Source: a virus. Taken from it: a DNA stretch of 46,698 nucleotides. Position numbers and translations under genes: made by a program. The number at the start of each line of letters is the position of its first letter. The stretch's first letter is position 1. This document shows, in pieces, positions 39,472-46,698 of the stretch. The notes below the pieces were generated by a model that saw only the letters and a list, made by a program, of their open reading frames with translations, searched no databases and was not told where the DNA came from. The stretch covers positions 1 through 46,698 of IMG/VR virus record IMGVR_UViG_3300033143_003488; one strand, written 5' to 3'.

Positions 39472-41880
39472 TTAGTTTTCAATATTTTCTTCTGTAACAG
39501 TCGCTCCTGAGAGCTTTCCACCTGTAGTGGTTAAATCAATTTTCTTTTTCACGAGACCTTTGTTGTTGTCAATCGTTAAATTAAAAACAGAACCGGATTG
39601 TGCTGGTTCCGTCTTCGTGGTCTCAGTTTCTTTCTCGGCAACTTTGTTTTGTCGATTAAGTTTAATTTCTTCACGGATACGTTGAATATCTTTGTCACGT
39701 TCCATGCCAGCTTTTTCACGCTCGAGGTCTCGGTCGAGTTCTTTCTGTAACGACTCTTCCTCGAGCATCTTCAGTTTGAAATCATACTCAGATTGCAGCT
39801 TGTCTCTGTTTTTCTGCAGCTCAACGTCAGCCTTGCGAGCATCCGAGTTCTCTTCTGCTTTGAGTTTCGCACCAAACTGTTCCTGTTCGGCAATAAGTTT
39901 TTCTTTGTCTGCTTGACCTTTTTGCTGAATCGCAACAATTTTAGGGTCTTGAGGTGGCTGTTCTTTCGCAGCTTTCTCTTCTTGTTTTTTGATGAACTCT
40001 TCAACCGTTGGAAGCAGCTTATCAACTGGAATATCAAGCAATTCTGCATTAGACCTTAGCAGCTCTATGCGGCCTTCTACGCCAATGATGCCCATATCGA
40101 CCTCATTATTCGTTTGAGCCAAGAACTCACTTCTACGCATCTGTGCCTGTTCACGGGTAAGCAATGCTGTTGCACCACGAGCAATAATGTTCACATCGCC
40201 CTTAATTTCTTTATCTGGGTCATACAGCATGTTTAAAGTGAAGGTTTGTTCAATTGTTTGTTTGATGACATTCCCGTCGATATTGGAAATTGCCATCTTG
40301 ATACCTTTGCTTGCGCTGTTCATCAACATCGACAAGCCTGCAGCTGTGGCACCGGCACCGGACATTTTCTCGTTCCCGTGCGCGTAACGCGGGATACTGG
40401 TTGCATCATCAGCACGTTTTTCAAATTCTTCGTAAACTTTTAACAGCTCTGGGGCATTTGATTTAGGCTGGAAGAAGCGAACTGCTTCACGGCCACGACC
40501 TGATTTATCAGCTTTAACCTGCCATATTTTCCATGGCGTCATTTGTTCTATTGTCTCGCCATCGGCCAGACGGTCAATTTCAACCTCAACTTGAGGTCCA
40601 GAAGCAATACCAAGGTTGTTTGCAAGTGCACGAGCAGCTGCATTACACATTCTTTGTTGGTCGCGCATCAGTTTCGGAATAGCAATCCCCCAAAAACCAT
40701 CAGGTACAGACTGATATGAAGCCACATGATATGGCCTGCGCTGGAGCGGGTCTTTGTTAATTACCGCCCGAATGATATGACGGCCAATTTTAATGGCGTC
40801 AATCTCGTATTCTGCTAATGGGTCATCGATTTCATCCGGAGACATGCCCCATTCAAGCAATGCCAAGCCCTGTGCTGAGCCCCAGTAATGCAGGCCATCG
40901 ATTGTCTTTTGGTCCTGACGCATCCAAAATTTGTCTTTACCTTCAAGTCGGGCACGAGAATAGTCACGCCACAACCAGTCACGCAAACCATTGCGGCCAT
41001 ATTCCTGCAGAACCGCTCGAATTGCTTCGTCGTTGTAACCATCGAGGCCCTGCATATTATAGATGTCACGACGGTTAAATTTAATTCTCTCAATCAAATC
41101 ACCATCTTCTGTGTTGCTCGAGTCAGGTGATGGATAAATATCAAACGGAGAAACGCGGTTATATGAGAAATAAATCTTATCATCAACAATAGCTTTATTA
41201 TTGATTCCCCACTTCAGGTTTTTCTTTTTCTTGATGATTGGCGCTTTAATAATTGCTGATGGGAATGTACAGAAATCTTCAATGAAATCACTTAACGCTT
41301 TATCCCAGCCACCTTCGACAAGCTGGTCTTCGATTTTAACTTCCATTTTATCGGCAGCATCTTCAGCTTTTTGTTTTAAGGCAGACATTGCTTCATCGCG
41401 CATTAATGCTGCACGGTCATCCATATATTGTTCTTCACCTTGCTCTGGCTCTAATGCAGGCATGGTTTGCTGAATGCGCTGGGCAATCATTTGCATAAAT
41501 TCTTGTGGAAGTTCTGGTATTGGAGTGGGGGATAATCCCCATGGTTTATCGTTTGCGGGTACTAAAATGTCGCGTATCCATGAGACTGCGGCCCTTATTT
41601 TTGTTGCGGTCAGCATCATATAAATGCCGGAACCACCGTTATCTTTTATTGCTGTGAGGATGTCAGGTGAGTATTCACCATTACGCTGACGGAGGCACTC
41701 GAGCATTTCATCTTCATGCTCTTCTTTTGCCCAGCGATTTATTTCCCATGCCTTGCTGATATGTGCCGCAAGCTGGGATTCGATTAAGTCTGGTTCACGG
41801 TTTATATCTTCCTGTGCTTTTTTTGCACTGTTGATTTCCGTGTTGCTTTGTATTCTGAGTAAACCGCCATTTTCTGCCAT
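39472..41880 (-). CDS. Portal protein
   Basis: An 802-aa podovirus-type portal (dodecameric DNA channel and terminase dock). Seen: 'ISKAWEINRWAKEEHEDEM' near 45, a loop with 'IRAAVSWIRDILVPANDKPW', 'SYNRVSPFDIYPSPDS', 'YHVASYQSVPDGFWGIAIPK' (wing/stem) and 'ATSIPRYAHGNEKMSGAGAT' (tunnel region). Residues about 620-760 form a long, highly charged coiled coil, an extended barrel or C-terminal tail. Longer than P22 gp1 (725 aa). Downstream of terminase. Confidence 0.9.
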   Translation of the reverse strand: MAENGGLLRIQSNTEINSAKKAQEDINREPDLIESQLAAHISKAWEINRWAKEEHEDEMLECLRQRNGEYSPDILTAIKDNGGSGIYMMLTATKIRAAVSWIRDILVPANDKPWGLSPTPIPELPQEFMQMIAQRIQQTMPALEPEQGEEQYMDDRAALMRDEAMSALKQKAEDAADKMEVKIEDQLVEGGWDKALSDFIEDFCTFPSAIIKAPIIKKKKNLKWGINNKAIVDDKIYFSYNRVSPFDIYPSPDSSNTEDGDLIERIKFNRRDIYNMQGLDGYNDEAIRAVLQEYGRNGLRDWLWRDYSRARLEGKDKFWMRQDQKTIDGLHYWGSAQGLALLEWGMSPDEIDDPLAEYEIDAIKIGRHIIRAVINKDPLQRRPYHVASYQSVPDGFWGIAIPKLMRDQQRMCNAAARALANNLGIASGPQVEVEIDRLADGETIEQMTPWKIWQVKADKSGRGREAVRFFQPKSNAPELLKVYEEFEKRADDATSIPRYAHGNEKMSGAGATAAGLSMLMNSASKGIKMAISNIDGNVIKQTIEQTFTLNMLYDPDKEIKGDVNIIARGATALLTREQAQMRRSEFLAQTNNEVDMGIIGVEGRIELLRSNAELLDIPVDKLLPTVEEFIKKQEEKAAKEQPPQDPKIVAIQQKGQADKEKLIAEQEQFGAKLKAEENSDARKADVELQKNRDKLQSEYDFKLKMLEEESLQKELDRDLEREKAGMERDKDIQRIREEIKLNRQNKVAEKETETTKTEPAQSGSVFNLTIDNNKGLVKKKIDLTTTGGKLSGATVTEENIEN

Positions 41881-41881
41881 G

Positions 41882-42127
41882 TTAATCGTTTCCGGTTACA
41901 ACCTTCACAACTTTTTGAAAGAGGGAAGGTTTGACTTCATTATCAATATGGTCAGCCAACGCGCGTAAACCTGTGGCAAAATCATCAATCGGCATGCCTT
42001 TCATGAAGTCCATCTTCACCGACTGCTCTTTCGTTTTACCATTTGCTCCAACGATGCGGTTCCGAAATACCATATCCAAACGGCATTTAGGCCCATTCAC
42101 CATGAATTTAGCGTCAAGTAGCTCCAT
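41882..42127 (-). CDS. Small protein between terminase and portal
   Basis: An 81-aa protein. Beta-rich first half ('FMVNGPKCRLDMVFRNRIVG'), then a helix 'DDFATGLRALADHIDNE'. It follows a 58-bp gap with a possible promoter and has a strong ribosome site (GAGAGAGG). Unknown function; expected to be expressed with the portal. Confidence 0.55.
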   Translation of the reverse strand: MELLDAKFMVNGPKCRLDMVFRNRIVGANGKTKEQSVKMDFMKGMPIDDFATGLRALADHIDNEVKPSLFQKVVKVVTGND

Positions 42128-42157
42128 GTTTTTCCTCTCTCATAAGAAATTTTTATA

Positions 42158-42188
42158 GTAGTATAGATTGTATCTTAAAATACCTTTA
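42158..42188 (-). promoter_or_regulatory. Candidate internal promoter before the portal unit
   Basis: On the minus strand TATACT (42165-42160) lies within CTATACTAC, the same nine bases found at the promoter upstream of terminase. The -35 (TAAAGG at 17 bp) is poor. Confidence 0.3.
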
Positions 42189-43661
42189 TGTCCAACCTGA
42201 CGCTGATTTGCTTTTCACTGGTCGACGGACAACTTTTTCAATCTTGAGTCCCTCATCAATCATTAAAACACCATACTGCAGCGCCTCATGGACATGGGAG
42301 AAGATGTTTTTCTTCGCTTTCTCTTTGTAACGCTCCTCACCGACAACTTGCACACGCTCGTACATGAAGCCACCATTGAAACCTTTACGCAGAATTTTAC
42401 ACTTTGGTGAGATGATAAAGCCTGCCTCACCGTCAGCATCAAACTTCAATAAGTGGAAGGCTACCGCCTCACGTCTGGCAGTTGGGTCCTGTGTCGAAGC
42501 CGGTTCCGTTGGGAAACCCTCTTCATCTAAAATGGACATGCATGTGCTTTCTTCATTCTGATTTCCAAATGTTCCGGACGGGTCACCCCAGAGCCGGATG
42601 GTCATATCGCCGTATTCATTCACGAGTTTTGGTTTCATTAAATCTCGAATGAATCTGCGTACACCCATGTCTTCAGAAACAATTTCATCGATGACACGAA
42701 CCTGACCCTTTGGTGATAACTGGAACAAAGCAGCTGCTGGCGTCCTACCAAAATCAAGACCAATAAACAAAGGTAGGCCCTTCATCACTTCTATATCGTC
42801 AGTAGCGCAATGAATTACATCGTTGTATTCATTGTAAATTGGTTTTCCGTCATAAACTGTAGCGTATTGGCCAAGCACATAAGATTTAATCCACTCTTGG
42901 GATTTACCGTGCACCATTCGGGTCCAGTATTTAAACCCGAGCGGTTGGTTCTGTGCATTTTCTGCTTCTGGGTTCGGCACGTAAATTGTCATGCCTTTTT
43001 CATCAGTCGCTTTAATTAAAGCTGGTGGTTGCTGCCAGAACTTATATCCTTCTGGTTTTTTTACTTCAGCAAGGTCATACCACCAATGGTCATCATCAGG
43101 TGGGTTGGTATCCAAGATGACGCCGGAGAATGTTAATTTGTTCTGCGTTACGCTGGGATATCGACCGACACGCATCGTCACACCTTCGAGGATTTCCTTT
43201 GGCAATTCACGCGCTTCGTTCATCCAAGCCATGGTTAATTCCATGGAGAGTAATTTTTTTACATCCTTGGGTGTGTCGAGCGGCATAAACCACACTTCAA
43301 ATTCTACTGTGGTGCCATTTGGAAATTCCGGAGTGGGGGGTGCAGGGCCGATATACTTTGCTGTTATGGGTGAGCCCCAATTGATGGGCATCATTTCTTC
43401 TGGGAACCAGTCGGTCCACGTCTTTATTGTGGTTGTTTTTAATTCTGGATAACTGTTACGGATGACCGCAGCACGGAACCTTCGTATGCCTTCAGCATCA
43501 GGCTCCTGTTCAAGTGCGCGTTTAAATAGTTCAACACAGCATGCAACAGATTTGCCGGAGCCAACAGGCCCCATAATCCCGCGAACTGGTGCATCGGAAT
43601 TATGGAACTTTCTTGCTGTTGGTTCAGCGTTATAATTTATATTAATTACTTTATCAGCCAA
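42186..43661 (-). CDS. terL: Terminase large subunit
   Basis: A 491-aa DNA-packaging motor with ATPase and nuclease domains. Seen: Walker A GPVGSGKS at residues 31-38, Walker B with catalytic Glu in 'LTMAWMNEARE' near 140-152, and 'GVILDTNPP' (coupling motif) near 180. The RNase-H-type nuclease domain has 'FIGLDFGRTPAA' near 297 (first Asp), 'GDPSG' and a late 'SHVHEALQYG' (last acidic His-x-x-Glu). Complete length. The next gene upstream ends at its start. Confidence 0.95.
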   Translation of the reverse strand: MADKVININYNAEPTARKFHNSDAPVRGIMGPVGSGKSVACCVELFKRALEQEPDAEGIRRFRAAVIRNSYPELKTTTIKTWTDWFPEEMMPINWGSPITAKYIGPAPPTPEFPNGTTVEFEVWFMPLDTPKDVKKLLSMELTMAWMNEARELPKEILEGVTMRVGRYPSVTQNKLTFSGVILDTNPPDDDHWWYDLAEVKKPEGYKFWQQPPALIKATDEKGMTIYVPNPEAENAQNQPLGFKYWTRMVHGKSQEWIKSYVLGQYATVYDGKPIYNEYNDVIHCATDDIEVMKGLPLFIGLDFGRTPAAALFQLSPKGQVRVIDEIVSEDMGVRRFIRDLMKPKLVNEYGDMTIRLWGDPSGTFGNQNEESTCMSILDEEGFPTEPASTQDPTARREAVAFHLLKFDADGEAGFIISPKCKILRKGFNGGFMYERVQVVGEERYKEKAKKNIFSHVHEALQYGVLMIDEGLKIEKVVRRPVKSKSASGWT

Positions 43662-43934
43662 TTAGAGTAACCCTTGTTTGATTAAGTCCGTGGGGGATGT
43701 TGTTACTGATGGAATTTTTGAGTGCTCGCAAATAACAATTGGTAACCCATTTACAGTATCTCTATCTGAATTTTGGACATCGCATGCATACTGAAGGTAT
43801 CCGTAATCCGCTACATTCATCGTGACATACTTTGGAGTCAGATTGTTCTTTGTAAATACTTCCATCTGATTACGAAGTGATAATATAATACGCTTCGCAA
43901 TAACCTGTTTTGTTTCTTGCATTTCGGCCAACAT
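43662..43934 (-). CDS. Small protein upstream of TerL
   Basis: A 90-aa protein. The ATG at 43934 is chosen because GGAGG lies 5-6 nt upstream; ATGs at 43952 and 43946 lack that spacing. N-terminal helix 'MQETKQVIAKRIILSLRNQM' and then 'KYVTMNVADYGYLQ'. It occupies the usual small-terminase place but has no visible HTH, so that role is unsupported. No family recognised. Confidence 0.6.
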   Translation of the reverse strand: MLAEMQETKQVIAKRIILSLRNQMEVFTKNNLTPKYVTMNVADYGYLQYACDVQNSDRDTVNGLPIVICEHSKIPSVTTSPTDLIKQGLL

Positions 43935-43968
43935 ATTAGCCTCCATCAACATTTGTTTATTTATCTGT

Positions 43969-43997
43969 AGTATAGAGGTAGCTTATGTTGTTATCAA
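43969..43997 (-). promoter_or_regulatory. Promoter of the virion operon
   Basis: On the minus strand TTGATA (43997-43992), 17-bp spacer, TATACT (43974-43969). It is close to consensus and is positioned just after the terminator at 44010, directing transcription into terminase, portal and beyond. Confidence 0.7.
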
Positions 43998-44009
43998 TAA
44001 AACTTATGA

Positions 44010-44045
44010 GAAAATGTGGGGAACCATAAGGCTCCCCTCATTTTT
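44010..44045 (-). terminator. Terminator between lysis-side and virion units
   Basis: On the minus strand GGGGAGCC pairs with GGTTCCCC around TTAT, extended by AAAATG/CATTTT, and followed by a T-containing tract. The plus strand form ends in TTTTT, so it may work in both directions. It separates the gene at 44044 from the virion promoter. Confidence 0.65.
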
Positions 44046-44466
44046 ATGCGAAGGTAATCGCGTCTGAAATAATCAAACCACCGGTAGGTGGAACGATTAC
44101 AAGGTACCAAGTCGGCGTACCTGTCGTATCAGAGATAGCGACATTTACGAGACCTGCGGCATCAGAGATTAATTTACCCGCGGCATCAGTTACTGTTTCC
44201 AGCATTTTGCCTGCTGCACCAGCGGCAATGCCGCCATCAGGTACAGCTGCTGTTGGTACGGCACCAGCCGCATCATCAGACAGATAAAAATCTACAACAC
44301 CTACCACTTCCAGAGCATTACCATCGTGGTCATTTAACTGTACTGCAACATCAATCACATTTCCTGCTTCTGTACCTACGGTCATCACGACATCATAGGC
44401 AGGGCATTCGATAGATTTATTACCACGTACAAGTTGACCAATTCCAAGATATTCACGCCAAGACAT
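44044..44466 (-). CDS. Hypothetical virion-type protein, Ala/Gly-rich
   Basis: A 140-aa beta-rich protein. 'DVVMTVGTEAGNVIDVAVQLND' and 'VVGVVDFYLSDDAAG' are followed by an Ala/Gly-rich middle and 'TPTWYLVIVPPTGGLIIS'. This resembles small phage structural or carbohydrate-binding-like domains with repeated strand patterns, but no family is assigned. Ribosome site AGGAGA. Last gene before the terminator at 44010. Confidence 0.55.
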   Translation of the reverse strand: MSWREYLGIGQLVRGNKSIECPAYDVVMTVGTEAGNVIDVAVQLNDHDGNALEVVGVVDFYLSDDAAGAVPTAAVPDGGIAAGAAGKMLETVTDAAGKLISDAAGLVNVAISDTTGTPTWYLVIVPPTGGLIISDAITFA

Positions 44467-44556
44467 AGCGATTCTCCTGTAAGTTGCTCACCAGCCATCC
44501 ATAGCCATATTGATAAGATTGAAATTAGAAGCCGGACTCAGCCAGCCTCCACGTTT

Positions 44557-44757
44557 TTACGACTCAGCAGCCGTAGTTGTGCCATCTGCAACCTGTACCC
44601 AATTAGTACCGTTAGATACAATTAAGCCTGCAGCACCAGCGATACCAGTAGGACACCAAACAGTGTCAGTGATATTACCAGCCGCTGCCGCAGGCAAATC
44701 AGCAAATGCTACTACTGGGTGGCTTACGGCGTTGCGTGGTTCGTCAAATTTACTCAT
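44557..44757 (-). CDS. Small hypothetical protein
   Basis: A 66-aa protein. The ATG at 44757 has GGAGG at good spacing; the longer reading (to 44877) lacks one. Pattern 'VVAFADLPAAAAGNITDTVW' then 'GLIVSNGTNWVQVADGTTTA', the 'l....G..wv' pattern seen in short phage tail or head-fibre repeats. Function unknown. A 90-bp gap with no visible feature follows. Confidence 0.55.
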   Translation of the reverse strand: MSKFDEPRNAVSHPVVAFADLPAAAAGNITDTVWCPTGIAGAAGLIVSNGTNWVQVADGTTTAAES

Positions 44758-44779
44758 GAGTAAATCCTCCATACAGTTA

Positions 44780-44849
44780 AAAAACCCTTTCGGGACCAAC
44801 CTCTCTCTATTTAGGTGGCTCCTGTTATTCCATTGCACTCTGAGAGAGG
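44780..44849 (-). other. Intergenic hairpin region before the 66-aa gene
   Basis: An 8-bp inverted repeat, CCTCTCTC (44800-44807) and GAGAGAGG (44842-44849), followed on the minus strand by CCCGAAAGGG and six T. It may be a weak terminator or mRNA processing hairpin. Confidence 0.3.
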
Positions 44850-44876
44850 AAAGAGCGAGTGCGCTGGCAGGAACCA

Positions 44877-45137
44877 TTATTCAGTTTGTTTTTTGTTAAA
44901 TTCGTCGATTGAATTTTCCAATGTCTTCACTCGACCTTCACACATTGCCCTACGAACGCTTAATAGTTTGTAGGTCTCAACATCAAGGCATTGCAACTTG
45001 TGCCCGAATATCGTCGGGTAAATAGGTGACGCTGGACGTTCAATGCGACCTGCAGTCTGGGTTGGACAGGTACAGCTACTCAAAATCATCGCGCTTAGGA
45101 TTATTAAGCTTAGCTTTTTTAACAGCTTCTTGTTCAT
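44877..45137 (-). CDS. Rz1-like outer-membrane spanin lipoprotein
   Basis: An 86-aa protein with a lipoprotein signal (basic 'MNKKLLKKL', hydrophobic core, LSSC box), so it would be lipidated at Cys near residue 21 and anchored in the outer membrane. The mature part has a Pro-containing segment ('ERPASPIYPTIFGH') and a C-terminal helix. The start at 45137 is chosen because GGAGGG is 8 nt upstream; it lies inside the previous gene, the nested Rz/Rz1 arrangement. It would pair with the protein at 45076 to fuse the membranes at lysis. Confidence 0.75.
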   Translation of the reverse strand: MNKKLLKKLSLIILSAMILSSCTCPTQTAGRIERPASPIYPTIFGHKLQCLDVETYKLLSVRRAMCEGRVKTLENSIDEFNKKQTE

Positions 45138-45324
45138 CTGCGAGTCCCTCCATCGTTGCTTTGGTTGCTGCATTTGTCTTTTTCTGGGCAATTACGGCAC
45201 CGGCAAGCTTTTCTCTTGCTCGGGCCGCTTGTTCAGACTTAAATAAAATCGTCACAATGGCCAAGGCAGCGCCAAGAATTATCATGCCCCATGTTTTAAT
45301 TGTACCTAAAAATGGGATTCCCAT
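45076..45324 (-). CDS. Rz-like inner-membrane spanin
   Basis: An 82-aa protein with one N-terminal membrane segment ('WGMIILGAALAIVTILF') and a charged Ala/Lys/Glu coiled coil to the C-terminus, as expected of a type-II inner-membrane spanin. Shorter than lambda Rz (153 aa). Its start overlaps the holin-like stop (TAATG), and the Rz1-like gene starts within it in another frame. The call depends on this overlap. Confidence 0.6.
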   Translation of the reverse strand: MGIPFLGTIKTWGMIILGAALAIVTILFKSEQAARAREKLAGAVIAQKKTNAATKATMEGLADEQEAVKKAKLNNPKRDDFE

Positions 45325-45521
45325 TACTTTTCACCCAGCGGCTTGGTTGTCACTTTACGCAGGATATAAAACACCACTGCGAACGCAACGTAGCTCAAAC
45401 CATACCATTGGCCCAAAAGAGCCTGCAGCATGCCAAAGTTCATCTCAACGACGCCGAGCGCACCTAAAAGAAGTGTCGCATCAACTGTTTTTGATTTCTG
45501 TACTATTCCGCTATAACTCAT
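45324..45521 (-). CDS. Small holin-like membrane protein
   Basis: A 65-aa protein, ATG at 45521 after AGGAG (the longer start is unsupported). Two hydrophobic segments are visible ('TLLLGALGVVEMNFGML' and 'GLSYVAFAVVFYIL'), then a basic C-terminus (RKVTTKPLGEK). This topology and the placement in front of spanins fit a holin. The family is not identified. Confidence 0.65.
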   Translation of the reverse strand: MSYSGIVQKSKTVDATLLLGALGVVEMNFGMLQALLGQWYGLSYVAFAVVFYILRKVTTKPLGEK

Positions 45522-45523
45522 AA

Positions 45524-45820
45524 TTATTCTCCTGATTTGTGAAAATTTCCCAAAACACAATGTAAAAATTCATGCCCTATTATCGCCATAAGGTAATCAT
45601 CTTCTTGGTACTCAGGCATTGTGACAAACATATAACAAGTGTCACCGCCCCAAACTGCTAATCCAGCTAAGTTCTTAAAGCCAAACTGGCTCTCAACTTC
45701 AGAAAAATCTTCAACAAAAACAACTTCCACGTTGAGTTTTGTTACATATTGGTCGCGGGTTAAAGGGGTCCCTCCGCAGCTAACTAAGAAGACTAATGTA
45801 ATTAGCCAGAGATATTTCAT
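45524..45820 (-). CDS. Lipoprotein with HExxH motif
   Basis: A 98-aa protein with a lipoprotein signal ('MKYLWLITLVFLVSC', lipidated at Cys15). The mature part ends with 'LMAIIGHEFLHCVLGNFH', an HExxH zinc-metalloprotease signature with a further His 7 residues on. This suggests a small zinc peptidase or a binding relic on the cell envelope. Its place between a tail gene and the holin-like gene suggests a role in lysis or superinfection control, both inferences. Starts with an ATGA overlap. Confidence 0.65.
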   Translation of the reverse strand: MKYLWLITLVFLVSCGGTPLTRDQYVTKLNVEVVFVEDFSEVESQFGFKNLAGLAVWGGDTCYMFVTMPEYQEDDYLMAIIGHEFLHCVLGNFHKSGE

Positions 45821-46698
45821 GCAGCAAACCTTATAACTTGTAACTCTTTAATCCCGCCGCACTGGTAATTAGCATCATTATCTCTTCCGATAGTAATTGT
45901 TGTGCCGCCGCTTAAATCATCGGTGTTTGAATCGTTAATACCTATAACGCCATTAACAAACACATCAACCCCAGTCTCGCTATTGAGCCTGAACCTTAAT
46001 AGATACTCTGTGCCTACAACCCATGTTTCTGACTTAGAGGCGATATAATTAACGCCTAAAATTTTCTTTTGGAAAGAAATTCCAGCTGGAGTTACATAAC
46101 CCCTGAGCCGCTCTGTCCCACTAACATATATCTCAAACACTGGATTTGTTGTTGCCAAGACTTCTGATGTTGGAGTCCACTTAACCTCAACATCATAATC
46201 ATTGTACGGGATATAAGTCTCGGGAAAATCCAAATCATCATTGTTACGGGTTACGGCTGAACCTTCTGTGAAGATGTTAGAGGTTACGAATGATTGTGCT
46301 AGCTCTACTTGTGGCGCGTCAACCACTATCGAACCTTGAGCTGACGATTCTATTGACCCCCATGAGGTTGTAACCGCAGGGAATATGGCTAATGCCAAGC
46401 CAGTTGAGCCGGTAGCGTTATTGGTTAGTTTCAGAGTTATTTCCCACCAAGACTCTCCACCTAAAGTAACGGATTTTACAGCCGAGCTAACTGTACCTGT
46501 TGTAGTCCTATTATTAAGCGCTCCTGTGGAGGTGTTTAATTGAACCTCAATCTTAACCACCGTCCCTGCCACAGTATAAAGCTGGAACTCTGGGAAACGA
46601 GAAGTGTCAGCATCTTGCTTAACATATACTCTTACTGAGTGAGTATCAGTATTACTGGATATAGATATTGTTTGGTCTTTTGACTCATATTGAGTACC
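45817..46698 (-). CDS. Tail protein with LamG-like domain, partial
   Basis: At least 293 residues; the frame is open to the right window edge, so the true start is outside and the GTG at 46572 is internal. Beta-sandwich repeats ('KSVTLGGESWWEITLKLTNN', 'VEIKW' type strands), then 'YDVEVKWTPTSEVLATTNPV', 'YLLRFRLNSETGVDVFVNG' and 'TTITIGRDNDANYQCGGIKE', the pattern of LamG/concanavalin-like carbohydrate-binding domains ('a..vNG......d.....g.l.iG....'). Likely a receptor-binding tail fibre or spike. Confidence 0.75.
   Translation of the reverse strand, partial: GTQYESKDQTISISSNTDTHSVRVYVKQDADTSRFPEFQLYTVAGTVVKIEVQLNTSTGALNNRTTTGTVSSAVKSVTLGGESWWEITLKLTNNATGSTGLALAIFPAVTTSWGSIESSAQGSIVVDAPQVELAQSFVTSNIFTEGSAVTRNNDDLDFPETYIPYNDYDVEVKWTPTSEVLATTNPVFEIYVSGTERLRGYVTPAGISFQKKILGVNYIASKSETWVVGTEYLLRFRLNSETGVDVFVNGVIGINDSNTDDLSGGTTITIGRDNDANYQCGGIKELQVIRFAA

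Noticed and set aside
43662-43934. Calling the small protein before TerL the small terminase
   Set aside because: Position fits, but there is no helix-turn-helix or oligomerisation pattern to support it.
1-46698. Joining the two window edges as a circular genome
   Set aside because: The edge frames happen to be in phase, but the left partial gene is an early small protein and the right one a tail protein; a one-in-three chance match is not evidence.
1-46698. CRISPR array, insertion sequence or integrase
   Set aside because: No regular direct-repeat array, transposase or tyrosine/serine recombinase pattern is visible on either strand.

Overview
This window is part of a tailed-phage (podovirus-type) genome or prophage infecting a Gram-negative bacterium. 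The evidence is a large terminase, an 802-aa portal, a scaffold and coat pair, a nozzle/stabilisation-type tail protein, and three internal (ejection) proteins ending in a giant polyvalent protein. No tape-measure, sheath or tube gene is present. Overlapping Rz/Rz1-type spanins and two lipoproteins point to a Gram-negative host; the host genus cannot be read from the sequence. Both window edges cut genes.

Layout. (1) 1-3505, minus strand: an early/accessory operon with a GIY-YIG-like (T5orf172) protein, an ASCH-like protein, two zinc-ribbon proteins, an SF2 helicase, two small phage proteins and a tiny membrane peptide. (2) 3506-4850: 1.3 kb without a convincing protein gene. It holds a short terminator-ended structured RNA candidate, then a good sigma70-type promoter followed by about 850 nt of dense RNA structure with a complete tRNA-Lys(UUU) in its middle. 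(3) 4851-5087 is a small plus-strand gene; 5176-5451 is a minus-strand Cro/YdaS-like repressor. (4) 5562-10837, plus strand: a tightly coupled recombination operon with RecT annealase, YqaJ/lambda-type exonuclease, SSB, a PD-(D/E)XK-like nuclease, a Ref/HNH-like nuclease and an exported SNase-like nuclease, plus small Cys-rich and membrane proteins. (5) 10827-43934, minus strand: the virion module, transcribed from terminase and portal through coat, adaptors, tail fibres and nozzle to the ejection proteins. (6) 44044-46698, minus strand: two small proteins, a lysis cassette (spanins, holin-like protein, HExxH lipoprotein) and the end of a large LamG-like tail protein.

The most interesting region is 3954-5530. 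The spacer of the large-RNA promoter contains the palindrome AACAATTGTT joined to TATAAT. The same 17 bp (CAACAATTGTTTATAAT) recurs in inverted orientation between the repressor gene and the recombination operon, where it overlaps the -35 of the operon promoter. This suggests that one repressor controls its own gene, the recombination operon and the giant RNA. Size, phage location, tRNA association and complexity resemble the GOLLD/ROOL class of giant phage RNAs, but family membership could not be tested here.

A second notable point is the junction of the 658-aa and roughly 2.8-kaa ejection genes. The frames overlap and a correctly phased A_AAA_AAT heptamer is followed at 9 nt by a stem-loop, compatible with a -1 frameshift giving a polyvalent protein of about 3430 aa. 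Restart at an ATG just after the stop, or a sequencing indel, are the alternatives.
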